A stretch of 39,100 nt of DNA from Bacteroidales bacterium (lineage in GTDB: Bacteria; Bacteroidota; Bacteroidia; Bacteroidales; UBA932): positions 1 to 39,100 of the forward strand of contig JAFYVM010000042.1 of NCBI GenBank assembly GCA_017549145.1, given 5' to 3'. The notes under the pieces are model-generated. The model saw only the letters and a list, made by a program, of their open reading frames with translations, searched no databases and was not told the origin of the DNA. The translations under genes were made by a program, and so were the position numbers. Within the stretch, counting starts at the first letter, position 1; each line of letters starts with the position of its first letter. Below, one piece after another: positions 25,065 through 33,279 of the stretch.

Positions 25065-26284
25065 TGAGAAGACTTTTCAAATATCTGGCATTTTTCGCTG
25101 TTATTGCAACTAGCTGCGTAAAAAGTCCGAACAACGGGACTTTGGAGGGACACTCTGCGGTAACAGGAGAATTTCTTGAGGGTAATCGTATCGAGATAAC
25201 AGCTGAAGAGGAGGATGTATATACTCTAGTTTATGAAGACGGAGCTGCTAAACCCCTTGCCGACTTCGCACCCATTTGTGTACTCGACTATAGTAAGTTG
25301 AATTACTATAAGGACTTCATCGAGATCAATGTTGCACCACGCGAGGCAGAATGTATTGGCATATATAATTCCAAAGGGGCAAGGTGCGGCGTCATTGATA
25401 TATCTTCTTTCAAGCCTGATTATTCCGAGGAACCAGCATATAGCTTCGGTTTACTCTCAGATGTACATCTGGGAAAAACAGAGGTCTTTCCAGAAGAAGA
25501 TTTCAAGAATGCCCTTGACTTCTTTGAGTCTGAGGGAGTTATTTGGACCTGCATCTGCGGAGATATCACCCAGAAAGGAAAAGAGACAGAGCTTAAGATG
25601 TATAAGGATATTGTATCCAAAAGAGAGTGGCCAGTCTATGTAACAACCGGAAATCATGACTGCACGACAAGCAGCAAAGGCATCAATGCTCAACTTTGGA
25701 CTATGTACACCGGCCAGCCGATAGTACATGAACAAACGGTCTCAATGAACAATAAAACAGATCATTTTCTGTTTTTGGGTATGTCATATTATAATTTTAA
25801 GACACCATATCTCGAAAGCAGTCTTACATGGTTGGAGAACAAGCTGGAGGCATACAAAGACGAGAGGTGCTTTGTGTTTACACATCTATTCTTCCCTGAT
25901 CGTGCGGGCAATCTGAATTACATATATCCCTCCGAAAACTGGCTGCAAGGCGAACAGTTGGAGAGACTCGAAGGTCTCTGTGACAGATATATAAACTCGA
26001 TCTGGTTCAGCGGCCATTCTCATTGGAAATGGGATCTGCAGAAGTTCCAGAGAAGAGCAAATGTCCACAGATTATATCTCTTGTCTGAACCATTCACAGG
26101 ATGGTGTGTACATGTTCCTTCATGCGGATTCCCTATCACATCTGACGGAACCACAAGAGTCGGCATAGAAGAAGACTCGGAAGGAGCAATAGTACAGGTC
26201 TATGAGAACCACATCGATATCCACGGCATCAATTTTAAGGATGGGCGCTATTTACCTGTAGGAGTTTATCGACTGGAGGATTAG
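25064..26284 (+). CDS. Lipoprotein calcineurin-like metallophosphoesterase
   Basis: This 406-aa protein has a lipoprotein signal with Cys18 (FFAVIATSC) and an N-terminal beta domain of about 110 residues. The metallophosphoesterase motifs follow in order: SDVHLG, CGDITQKGKE, TTGNHDC, FVFTHLFFP and FSGHSHW. These supply the usual dinuclear metal ligands. The family includes phosphodiesterases and phosphatases, and no substrate is evident. The overlap with the GH53 stop (TAATG) implies cotranslation, which is unusual company for a galactanase. A bidirectional terminator hairpin lies about 50 bases after the stop. Confidence 0.87.
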   Translation: MRRLFKYLAFFAVIATSCVKSPNNGTLEGHSAVTGEFLEGNRIEITAEEEDVYTLVYEDGAAKPLADFAPICVLDYSKLNYYKDFIEINVAPREAECIGIYNSKGARCGVIDISSFKPDYSEEPAYSFGLLSDVHLGKTEVFPEEDFKNALDFFESEGVIWTCICGDITQKGKETELKMYKDIVSKREWPVYVTTGNHDCTTSSKGINAQLWTMYTGQPIVHEQTVSMNNKTDHFLFLGMSYYNFKTPYLESSLTWLENKLEAYKDERCFVFTHLFFPDRAGNLNYIYPSENWLQGEQLERLEGLCDRYINSIWFSGHSHWKWDLQKFQRRANVHRLYLLSEPFTGWCVHVPSCGFPITSDGTTRVGIEEDSEGAIVQVYENHIDIHGINFKDGRYLPVGVYRLED

Positions 26285-26336
26285 GTGCCAGAGGTGGGGG
26301 AAACCTTATTTGAGTGCACATCCCCTGTAAACACAA

Positions 26337-26362
26337 AAAAGGAAGCCTTGCGACTTCCTTTT
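26337..26362 (-). terminator. Terminator for tRNA-Ser (possibly bidirectional)
   Basis: AAAAGGAAG pairs with CTTCCTTTT (9 bp, 8-base loop). On the minus strand the stem is followed by two more T, giving a run of six, immediately after the tRNA 3' end. On the plus strand it would serve the metallophosphoesterase gene. Confidence 0.8.
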
Positions 26363-26365
26363 CTG

Positions 26366-26452
26366 CGGTGGGAGGGGGATTCGAACCCCCGGTACGGTTA
26401 CCCGTACGTCAGTTTAGCAAACTGGTGGTTTCAGCCACTCACCCATCCCACC
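26366..26452 (-). tRNA. tRNA-Ser (anticodon GCU)
   Basis: On the minus strand the 87-nt gene starts GGTGGGA and ends TCCCACC plus discriminator G, a perfect 7-bp acceptor stem. The T-arm is GGGGGTTCGAATCCCCC. The long variable arm GTACGG-GTAA-CCGTAC marks a class II tRNA. The anticodon loop TTGCTAA gives GCU, so it decodes AGC/AGU serine codons. The top pair of the anticodon stem is a C-A mismatch. CCA is not encoded. A -7 element lies 29 bases upstream. Confidence 0.95.
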
Positions 26453-26481
26453 AAACTGACTCGTTTTTTCTAACGGGACTG

Positions 26482-26489
26482 CAAATATA
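26482..26489 (-). promoter_or_regulatory. -7 promoter element for tRNA-Ser
   Basis: The minus strand reads TATATTTG, a perfect TAnnTTTG box upstream of the tRNA. Confidence 0.7.
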
Positions 26490-27197
26490 CAAAGAATTTA
26501 TTGTTTTGCAACTATTTGGGGACTACTTTCAGAATTTCGGCAAAATAATACTACATGAAGGTATATTCCCCACCCTCTTATCAGCACAGTTAAATGTATG
26601 TCATTCACTATATTAGACAGATAGAAGCATATATTTAGCCATCCGAAGACCACAATATAGCGTATATCCGAAATTTTTTAGTGTACCTTTTGCTCAGCTT
26701 GTCTCGAGCAGTTTGCTTCAGATTGATGCTGAATGTTGATGTTCTTATAAGGGCTCTTTTCAAGGACAAGTTGGTGCGAGTACGATTTATCAGAACGGGA
26801 ACGATTCAGAAATTTTTGTTCCCGAAACTGGATTTCGAAGCGCATCGGGGTCGGCAAATACGCCGGCCGCTTCCTCAAAGCAGGCTGCGCAGCTCAGCCT
26901 AAGGGCTGCTCCGCCCGCTTTGTGCTTTGCGTCTGCGCACCGTGTGATCAGAGCAGACATACCCCTATGCACGGAGTTGTAAAACTTGTGCTAACATAAA
27001 CTGTTAGGATGTGGTGACTTCCGGACGTGGAATGTAACCCTTTGATCTCCAGCGAGATACGTAAAGTGCGTGCCGCCAAAGGGGAGCACGCACTTCAAGT
27101 AAGGCGCTGAGTATGAAGAACTTACATTTTCACTACAAAGTCACCAGATACGACGCATTCGAGTGGCTGATGCCAAAATCGACATCTGCATAAACAT
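26490..27197. other. 700-bp gene-free region, strongly self-complementary
   Basis: No frame here resembles a protein; the longest open frames are short, overlap one another and lack promoters. The first 190 bp are AT-rich and featureless. From about 26700 the DNA becomes GC-richer and full of hairpins: CGGGAAC/GTTCCCG near 26796-26825, CAAAGCAGGC (26876-26885) with GCCCGCTTTG (26913-26922), GTCTGC/GCAGAC near 26931-26959, and CTAACA 26991-26996 with TGTTAG 27002-27007. The structured segment at 27013-27145 follows. It may be a non-coding RNA, a decayed mobile element or an interspersed repeat. The strand is undetermined. Confidence 0.5.
27013..27145. ncRNA. Candidate structured RNA with nested stems and a possible pseudoknot
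   Basis: GGTGACTT (27013-27020) pairs with AAGTCACC (27138-27145). Inside it AATGTAA (27031-27037) pairs with TTACATT (27122-27128), and the stem can be extended by GTG 27027-27029 with CAC 27131-27133. Within lie a local hairpin ATCTC-CAGC-GAGAT (27045-27058) and a perfect 10-bp hairpin AAGTGCGTGC (27064-27073) with GCACGCACTT (27086-27095). The 12-base loop of the latter contains CAAAGGG (27077-27083), complementary to CCCTTTG (27038-27044) upstream, which would form a pseudoknot. No promoter box was found on either strand and no RNA family was recognised. Expression is unproven. Confidence 0.4.
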
Positions 27198-27235
27198 ATC
27201 GTCCCAGAAAAATCAATGCGATTTTCTGGGACGAT
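27198..27235. terminator. Strong hairpin terminator after floA (possibly bidirectional)
   Basis: ATCGTCCCAGAAAA pairs perfectly with TTTTCTGGGACGAT (14 bp, 10-base loop), 18 bases past the floA stop on the minus strand. Neither side has a long T-run; the plus side reads CAATTTTAA. It could also end a rightward transcript from the preceding structured region. Confidence 0.65.
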
Positions 27236-27253
27236 CAATTTTAATGCAGTGTT

Positions 27254-28210
27254 TTATTGTTTTGCAATGTTTTCGCGCATCTCGGTGTCGGCCTGCATGT
27301 TCTTCATGCGATAGTAATCCATAATTCCGAGATTTCCTGAGCGGAATGCCTCGGCCATTGCAAGCGGAACCTCTGCCTCTGCCTCGATAACACGAGCACG
27401 AGCCTCCTGCGCCTTAGCCTTCATCTCCTGCTCAAGAGCAACGGCCATAGCACGACGTTCCTCAGCACGAGCCTGGGCGATGTTCTTGTCTGCCTCAGCC
27501 TGATCCATCTGAAGAACAGCACCGATGTTCTTTCCGATATCGATATCGGCGATGTCAATTGAAAGAATCTCAAATGCAGTACCTGCATCAAGTCCTTTAT
27601 CAAGAACCACCTTAGAAATGCTGTCTGGATTCTCGAGCACAGACTTGTGACTCTCTGCAGAACCGATAGAAGAAACGATACCCTCACCAACTCGAGCAAG
27701 AACTGTCTCCTCACCAGCACCACCGACAAGCTGCTTGATGTTCGCACGAACAGTCACACGAGCCTTAGCGATAAGCTGGATACCATCCTTTGCAACAGCT
27801 GTTACAGGAGGAGTATTGATAACCTTTGGATTAACTGACATCTGAACTGCCTGGAAGACATCACGTCCAGCAAGGTCAATTGCTGCTGCCATCTTGAAAT
27901 CAAGATTGATGTTTGCCTTGTTTGCAGAAATAAGCGCATTTACAACCTTTGTAACATTTCCCTTTGCGAGATAATGCGCCTCTAGCTCGTTGGCATAAAG
28001 TGTAAGACCAGCCTTAGTTCCTGTCACCATCGCCATTACGATAGTATTAGGAGAAACACCTCTCCAACGCATGAACACCAACTGAAGAAGGTTGATTCTT
28101 ACTCCTGAAATCAATGCCTGGAACCAAAGAGTCACAGGGAAGAACCACAAGAAGATTATCAGTCCGATTACTGCGACTGCAATCCAAACAAATAACATTG
28201 TGTCTACCAT
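27254..28210 (-). CDS. floA: Flotillin-like protein FloA
   Basis: This 318-aa protein has an N-terminal membrane segment ([33 protein letters not shown]). It matches the FloA (UPF0365) family through [59 protein letters not shown] and [31 protein letters not shown]. The C-terminus is the alanine/glutamate-rich helical region typical of flotillins ([30 protein letters not shown]). FloA organises membrane microdomains. It is the third gene of a leftward operon after the propeller protein and nfeD, with gaps of 2-3 bases. Confidence 0.95.
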   Translation of the reverse strand: MVDTMLFVWIAVAVIGLIIFLWFFPVTLWFQALISGVRINLLQLVFMRWRGVSPNTIVMAMVTGTKAGLTLYANELEAHYLAKGNVTKVVNALISANKANINLDFKMAAAIDLAGRDVFQAVQMSVNPKVINTPPVTAVAKDGIQLIAKARVTVRANIKQLVGGAGEETVLARVGEGIVSSIGSAESHKSVLENPDSISKVVLDKGLDAGTAFEILSIDIADIDIGKNIGAVLQMDQAEADKNIAQARAEERRAMAVALEQEMKAKAQEARARVIEAEAEVPLAMAEAFRSGNLGIMDYYRMKNMQADTEMRENIAKQ

Positions 28211-28213
28211 AGC

Positions 28214-28678
28214 TTAGAAATTATTTTCTTTAGGTTTAACATATATCTTATTGTCATCAATCATAACAACGACCACCTCAACGTTAGAATCAATCATTCC
28301 CTCCATAGCCTTCACCTCCATCGATTCTCCTCCGATGACAGCCTGCCCCATAGGAGCTAGTCTTGTTATAGTCTTTCCCTCATCGCCCACTGAAACCTTA
28401 ACATCAGAAATTGCCTTGGAATCAATGTTTGTTTCGAGTGATATTCTTTTCCATGTCTTGGCTCTGAGAACATATATCGTCAATATCACCAGAAGAACAA
28501 CTACAGAAACAGTGGTAATTATTCCTGCTGTAGTACTTACTTCTAGAAAAGCATATACACAAGAGCCAGCCAAAGCAAGAATGCCTAAAATGCCGGCCAC
28601 ACCTACACCAGGGATAATCAATATCTCTGCAAATAGTAGGAGCAGACCAATGATGATAAATGAAATTACAAGTCCCAT
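28214..28678 (-). CDS. NfeD-family membrane protein
   Basis: This 154-aa protein has three or four transmembrane helices in its first 75 residues (LVISFIIIGLLLLFAEILIIPGVGVAGILGILALAG, then a hairpin to VVVLLVILTIYVLRA). A C-terminal OB-fold-like domain follows (GDEGKTITRLAPMGQAVIGGESMEVKAMEGMIDSNVEVVVVMIDDNKIYVKP), the pattern of NfeD proteins. The family is often encoded beside FloA/flotillins and thought to work with them, as here (3-base gap). This is the short form without the serine-protease-like ClpP domain. Confidence 0.9.
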   Translation of the reverse strand: MGLVISFIIIGLLLLFAEILIIPGVGVAGILGILALAGSCVYAFLEVSTTAGIITTVSVVVLLVILTIYVLRAKTWKRISLETNIDSKAISDVKVSVGDEGKTITRLAPMGQAVIGGESMEVKAMEGMIDSNVEVVVVMIDDNKIYVKPKENNF

Positions 28679-28680
28679 GA

Positions 28681-29994
28681 TTATTCAATTACTTCTTTTT
28701 CTTCCGGAGCCTTGAATTTTAATTCAAAGGCCGGTCCGAAAGACTTTTTCTCGAATGTATATGTTGTTGCCTCGCCAACGACTTCCCTATCTGCCTGAGC
28801 AAGAAGTTTATCCGGGTCGATCACCACTCCACTGAAAAGGAACTCCATTTCGATCTTCTGAAGCTGTGCCTTTGCCTTATCCAACTGCTCCTGCACTGCC
28901 GGAATCTCTGATTCCTGCTGAAGAATCTTAGTTGTCAGCGCCAATCTCTCATCCTCATCAGTACTCAAGGCATACTCGTTTCTATCTTTCTCCAGTCTCT
29001 CATTATACATCGTAATGGTATCCTGAAGTGCACGCACCTCAGTAATCTTGTCAAGATATTTCTTTGTATCAAGGTTCTCCGGAATATCAGTCTCAACTGG
29101 TGCCTTGTTTTCTATTCTCTGCTCATAACCAAGTGGATCAAGGTTTGACAAGGCAAGAAGTTCATCCGGATCTTCAACAGCCTTTCTGACAGGCATATCC
29201 TGATACTTGAGAACATATACCCATACACTATCAGACGAACATCCTCTGTTTGAAGCAAACACCGTATGCGCACCATCCTCGGAAGTAGCAAAGAGAAAAT
29301 CATCAGCAGGTGAAGAATATGGGAATCCCATATTCATCGGAGCTCCCCATGATGAAGTGGTCTCATTCCACTTTGATACATATATATCATATCCACCGAC
29401 ACCATATAGTCCATTTGAAGAGAAATACATCTGCTTTCCATCTGCAGAAAACATAGGATAAATCTCATCTGAAGACGAATACAACACTCCGTCAAGCAAA
29501 ATCGGAACAGTCCAAAGCGAATCCATCACCTCAGTAAAGTACACGCTTCTGATTGCCGAACTATCTGTAACCGAATAGCAGATCTTATCTGCAGATTCTG
29601 GAAAATACAGTGCCTTAGCAAGCTGTCCGCCCAATGTATCCAGCTGATTAGGGGTCTGGCGCCAACTTTTATCCGGAAGAGGATAATAAAGGAAGAAATC
29701 CTCAATTGAAAACTTATGTTTTGCCTCTACTACGGGAGTATCGGTAAAGGCCATCATGTTGCGACCGTTCTCTGCATATCTGATATTTTCCTCAATAAGA
29801 GCTACAGAATCCAGGCTATCAGCCATAGCTTTTTCAAGTGCGGAATTATAGGATGCAAGAGACTCTTCAAAACGATAAATCATTCTCAATGAATCACCTG
29901 CAACCAAGAGGCTATCTACGTTCTGAGCAGAGAGACCCACGGTCAAAGACATCAAAAATGTCAAAAAAAGGTATTTTATCTTCGAAATAGACAT
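28681..29994 (-). CDS. Exported PD40/TolB-like beta-propeller protein with coiled coil
   Basis: This 437-aa protein has a signal peptide (YLFLTFLMSLTVGLSAQ) and a TPR-like helical pair near 25-80 (YRFEESLASYNSALEKA). A WD40-like/PD40 propeller segment spans about 110-270, with the repeat signatures YPMFSADGKQMYFSSNGLYGVGGYDIYVSKW and DFLFATSEDGAHTVFASNRG. A coiled coil at about 310-400 (ALQDTITMYNERLEKDRNEY...IPAVQEQLDKAKAQLQKIEMEF) follows. Only part of a propeller seems present. Similar proteins occur in Bacteroidota envelope systems. It heads the operon with nfeD and floA (2-base gap), which points to a membrane-organisation role, unproven. Confidence 0.75.
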   Translation of the reverse strand: MSISKIKYLFLTFLMSLTVGLSAQNVDSLLVAGDSLRMIYRFEESLASYNSALEKAMADSLDSVALIEENIRYAENGRNMMAFTDTPVVEAKHKFSIEDFFLYYPLPDKSWRQTPNQLDTLGGQLAKALYFPESADKICYSVTDSSAIRSVYFTEVMDSLWTVPILLDGVLYSSSDEIYPMFSADGKQMYFSSNGLYGVGGYDIYVSKWNETTSSWGAPMNMGFPYSSPADDFLFATSEDGAHTVFASNRGCSSDSVWVYVLKYQDMPVRKAVEDPDELLALSNLDPLGYEQRIENKAPVETDIPENLDTKKYLDKITEVRALQDTITMYNERLEKDRNEYALSTDEDERLALTTKILQQESEIPAVQEQLDKAKAQLQKIEMEFLFSGVVIDPDKLLAQADREVVGEATTYTFEKKSFGPAFELKFKAPEEKEVIE

Positions 29995-30016
29995 GATTTA
30001 CCGTTGTTTCAGCCTA

Positions 30017-30024
30017 CAAAAATA
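30017..30024 (-). promoter_or_regulatory. -7 promoter element for the propeller-nfeD-floA operon
   Basis: The minus strand reads TATTTTTG, matching TAnnTTTG, 22 bases before the ATG at 29994. Confidence 0.6.
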
Positions 30025-30064
30025 AGAAATATTTGCAGAAAGTTCATTTATAAGAAAAAAATCG

Positions 30065-30072
30065 TAAATTTG
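30065..30072 (+). promoter_or_regulatory. -7 promoter element for secDF
   Basis: TAAATTTG matches TAnnTTTG, giving a leader of about 43 nt before the ATG at 30121. Confidence 0.6.
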
Positions 30073-30120
30073 TGCCCTATTTTGCCATACGTGGAACAAA
30101 ATCATTAAAACTATATTATT

Positions 30121-33100
30121 ATGCAAAGTAAAGGTGCAATCAGATTTGTGGCAATTCTGCTCGCAATCGCTTGTCTCTGGCAGCTTTCATTCACTGCGGT
30201 AACCAAGTACCAGGAGAATAAGGCTGTTAAGTATGCAGAGGCAGCAGTTGAGGCTGCTCAGAATTCAGCTGCATTTGCTAAAGTGGCGGAGGCAGACAAG
30301 GCATTTTACCTTGACTCCCTCAGAAAAGTGGAGAACAGACATTACATTGACTCCATTTCTGCAGAAAAGGTATATTTCGGATATACTTTCAAAGATGTTA
30401 AATCAAAGGAGATTAACCTTGGTCTCGACCTCAAGGGAGGTATGAACGTAATGCTCCAGGTTCAGCTTAAGGACCTTGTAAGAGCACTTGCTGACGGAAA
30501 CGAGAGCCCAGAGTTCCTCGCTGCTCTTGAGCTTGCTCAGGCAAACAGCGTAGATTCACGTCAGGATTACATCACTCTCTTCGCTGAGGCATGGAAAGAG
30601 AAGGGTAACGGTACTCCACTCGCACAGATCTTCGGAACTTACGAGATGAGAGATCAGATCAAGCCAGAGTCTACTGACGAGGAGGTGATCGCTGTTATCA
30701 GAGAGTCAGCAGACGCTGCTATCTCTAACTCATTCAACGTTCTCAGAAACCGTATCGACCGTTTCGGTGTAACTCAGCCAAACATCCAGAAGCTTGGAAA
30801 CAGCGGACGTATCCTTGTTGAGCTTCCAGGTGTAAAGGAGCCAGAGCGTGTCAGAAAACTCCTTCAGGGTACTGCATCACTCGAGTTCTGGGAGACTTAC
30901 AGCTTCGGTGAGATCGAGATGTACCTCAACGAGGCTAACGCTGCACTCGCAGAGGTTCTTGCTGCTGAGGAAGAGGCTGCTGAAGAGGTAGCTGCTACTG
31001 AGGGTGAGGATCTTCTCGCTGCTGAGTTGAAGCAGGCTGAGGCTGAGAAGGTAAACGCTGCTGCCGTTAAGCAGAACCCTCTCTTCGCTGTTCTCCAGCC
31101 AACTGGTATGAGAGATAACGCATGTATCGGTTATGTTCACTATTCAGATACAGCTCTTGTTAACAAGTACTTCGCTATGGAGCAGGTTAAGGGTGTATTC
31201 CCTCCTGAGTTCAGAGCAATGTGGACAGTTAAGCCATCACAGTTCTTCGCTGACGGTAACGTATTCGAGCTCGTTGCAATCAAGGTTGCTACAAGCGACG
31301 GAAAGGCTAAGATTGACGGTGACGAGGTAACTGACGCACGCGTACAGTATGGTAACACAGGCGGAAACCCTGAGGTTTCTATGTCAATGAACGCTGAGGG
31401 TGCAAATGTATGGGCAAGACTTACTAAGGAGAACATTGGAAAGCAGGTTGCTATCGTTCTCGACGGTATGGTTTACTCATATCCTACAGTTCAGAGCGAA
31501 ATCGCTGGTGGTAGCTCACAGATCACTGGTAACTTCACTCTTGAGGAGGCTGAGGACCTTGCAAACGTTCTTATGTCTGGTAAGCTTCCAGCACCAGCAA
31601 CTATCATCCAGGAGCAGGTTGTAGGACCATCACTCGGAGCAGAGTCAATCAATGCAGGTCTCATTTCATTCGTGATCGCATTCGTACTCGTACTCCTTTA
31701 TATGATCCTCTTCTATCAGGGTGCAGGTCTTGTAGCTGACATCGCTCTTCTTGTAAACGTACTCTTCCTCTTCGGAACACTCGTTTCATTCGGTGCAGTT
31801 CTTACTCTTCCTGGTATCGCCGGTCTCGTATTGACACTCGGTATGGCTGTGGATGCTAACGTTATCATCTACGAGCGTATCAAAGAGGAGCTTCGCGCAG
31901 GTAAGGGTCTTAGCAAGGCTATCGTTGATGGTTACAAAAATGCATATTCTGCTATCATCGACGGTCAGATCACTACCCTCCTTACTGGTATCGTTCTCTT
32001 CGTATTTGGTTCAGGTCCAGTTCAGGGATTCGCAACAACTCTTATCATCGGTATCATCACTTCAGTTCTTACTTCAATCTTCATCACTAGAATCATCTTC
32101 GATGACAGAGTATCTAAGGGTAAGAACGTGACATTCGATAACAAGCTTACTAGAAACTTCCTCCAGAACACTAAGGTTGACTTCATCGGCAAGAAGAAGA
32201 TCGCTTACATCGTATCAGGTATTCTTATCGTAGCTTCACTTGCTTCTATCTTCACTAAGGGCTTCTCTTATGGTGTTGACTTCACAGGTGGACGTACATA
32301 CGTTGTAAGATTCGACCAGCCAGTTCAGGCTGAGGCTATCCGTAGTGTCGTAGAGGACGCATTCGAGGTTGCTGCAGCTAACGATTCAACTGTATCTAAC
32401 GCAGCTGCCGAGGTTAAGCAGTTCGGTGGTGACAGCCAGATGAAGATTACTACTACTTATAAGGTAAATCAGGAGTCTACTGAGGTTGACAAGGAAGTTG
32501 AGGAAATCCTTTACAACGCTGTTAAGGGTTCATTCGCAAATGAGATTTCATTTGAGGAATTCACTTCAACTCTTGAGAACCCTAACGGTATCATCAGCTC
32601 TGACAAGGTAGGTCCTACTATCGCTAACGATATTACCCGTGACGCTATCATCGCTGTTATCCTTGCTCTCATCGTAATCTTCGGATACATCGCAGTTCGT
32701 TTCCGCGGTTGGACTTGGGGTCTTGGTGGTGTTGTAGGTCTTGCACACACAGCACTTATCGTGATCGGATTCTTCTCAATCTTTACTGGAATCCTTCCAT
32801 TCAGCCTTGATATCGACCAGACATTCATCGCAGCTATCCTTACTATCATCGGTTACGCTATCAACGATACAGTGGTTATCTTCGACCGTATCCGTGAGTA
32901 CAAGGAGCTTCATCCAAAGGCTGACTTCAAGACTAACGTAAATGCAGCGCTTAACAGCACTCTTTCACGTACAATGAATACATCACTCACAACTCTCATC
33001 ACTATGCTTGCAATTGCAATCTTCGGTGGAGAGGTGATCAGAGGTCTCGCTGTTGCATTGATCCTTGGTATCATCATCGGTACTTACGCTTCAATCTTCA

Positions 33101-33159
33101 TCGCAACTCCAATCATGTACGATGTAACTAACAAAACAGCTAAGAAGGAGCAGAAATAA
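30121..33159 (+). CDS. secDF: Fused protein translocase subunit SecDF
   Basis: This 1012-aa protein fuses SecD and SecF, which use the proton gradient to pull exported proteins out of SecYEG. It shows an N-terminal helix (FVAILLAIACLWQLSF), the SecD signature EINLGLDLKGGMNVMLQV (about residue 97), a large periplasmic domain, and TM helices 2-6 from about 515 (ISFVIAFVLVLLYMILFYQ, GMAVDANVIIYERIKEEL). The SecF half opens with FSYGVDFTGGRTYVVRF (about 717) and contains GYAINDTVVIFDRIREYKELHPKADF. An Ala/Glu-rich insertion (about 277-316) interrupts the SecD periplasmic domain. Codon use is narrowed as in highly expressed genes. A strong terminator follows. Confidence 0.96.
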   Translation: MQSKGAIRFVAILLAIACLWQLSFTAVTKYQENKAVKYAEAAVEAAQNSAAFAKVAEADKAFYLDSLRKVENRHYIDSISAEKVYFGYTFKDVKSKEINLGLDLKGGMNVMLQVQLKDLVRALADGNESPEFLAALELAQANSVDSRQDYITLFAEAWKEKGNGTPLAQIFGTYEMRDQIKPESTDEEVIAVIRESADAAISNSFNVLRNRIDRFGVTQPNIQKLGNSGRILVELPGVKEPERVRKLLQGTASLEFWETYSFGEIEMYLNEANAALAEVLAAEEEAAEEVAATEGEDLLAAELKQAEAEKVNAAAVKQNPLFAVLQPTGMRDNACIGYVHYSDTALVNKYFAMEQVKGVFPPEFRAMWTVKPSQFFADGNVFELVAIKVATSDGKAKIDGDEVTDARVQYGNTGGNPEVSMSMNAEGANVWARLTKENIGKQVAIVLDGMVYSYPTVQSEIAGGSSQITGNFTLEEAEDLANVLMSGKLPAPATIIQEQVVGPSLGAESINAGLISFVIAFVLVLLYMILFYQGAGLVADIALLVNVLFLFGTLVSFGAVLTLPGIAGLVLTLGMAVDANVIIYERIKEELRAGKGLSKAIVDGYKNAYSAIIDGQITTLLTGIVLFVFGSGPVQGFATTLIIGIITSVLTSIFITRIIFDDRVSKGKNVTFDNKLTRNFLQNTKVDFIGKKKIAYIVSGILIVASLASIFTKGFSYGVDFTGGRTYVVRFDQPVQAEAIRSVVEDAFEVAAANDSTVSNAAAEVKQFGGDSQMKITTTYKVNQESTEVDKEVEEILYNAVKGSFANEISFEEFTSTLENPNGIISSDKVGPTIANDITRDAIIAVILALIVIFGYIAVRFRGWTWGLGGVVGLAHTALIVIGFFSIFTGILPFSLDIDQTFIAAILTIIGYAINDTVVIFDRIREYKELHPKADFKTNVNAALNSTLSRTMNTSLTTLITMLAIAIFGGEVIRGLAVALILGIIIGTYASIFIATPIMYDVTNKTAKKEQK

Positions 33160-33182
33160 TAAAACTGCCTGTTGATAAAATT

Positions 33183-33219
33183 TTCCCGCTGACAGTCAAG
33201 CAATTGACATCAGCGGGAA
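33183..33219 (+). terminator. Rho-independent terminator of secDF
   Basis: TTCCCGCTGA pairs with TCAGCGGGAA (10 bp), with an inner GTCAA/TTGAC stem, followed by TTTTTATTTTT. It lies 23 bases after the stop codon. Confidence 0.9.
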
Positions 33220-33251
33220 TTTTTATTTTTGATAGGGTGATGAAGATTAAT

Positions 33252-33259
33252 TATCTTTG
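33252..33259 (+). promoter_or_regulatory. -7 promoter element for dnaE
   Basis: TATCTTTG matches TAnnTTTG and ends 20 bases before the dnaE ATG at 33280. Confidence 0.65.
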
Positions 33260-33279
33260 TTTCCCTTAAATTTTCAGCT

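Noticed and set aside
26678-26972. Two overlapping leftward frames of 66 and 60 codons
   Set aside because: They are in different frames, lack promoters and a recognisable domain, and lie in hairpin-rich DNA; more likely non-coding.
27013-27145. tmRNA, RNase P RNA or SRP RNA
   Set aside because: None of their conserved core motifs was found in this segment or its flanks.
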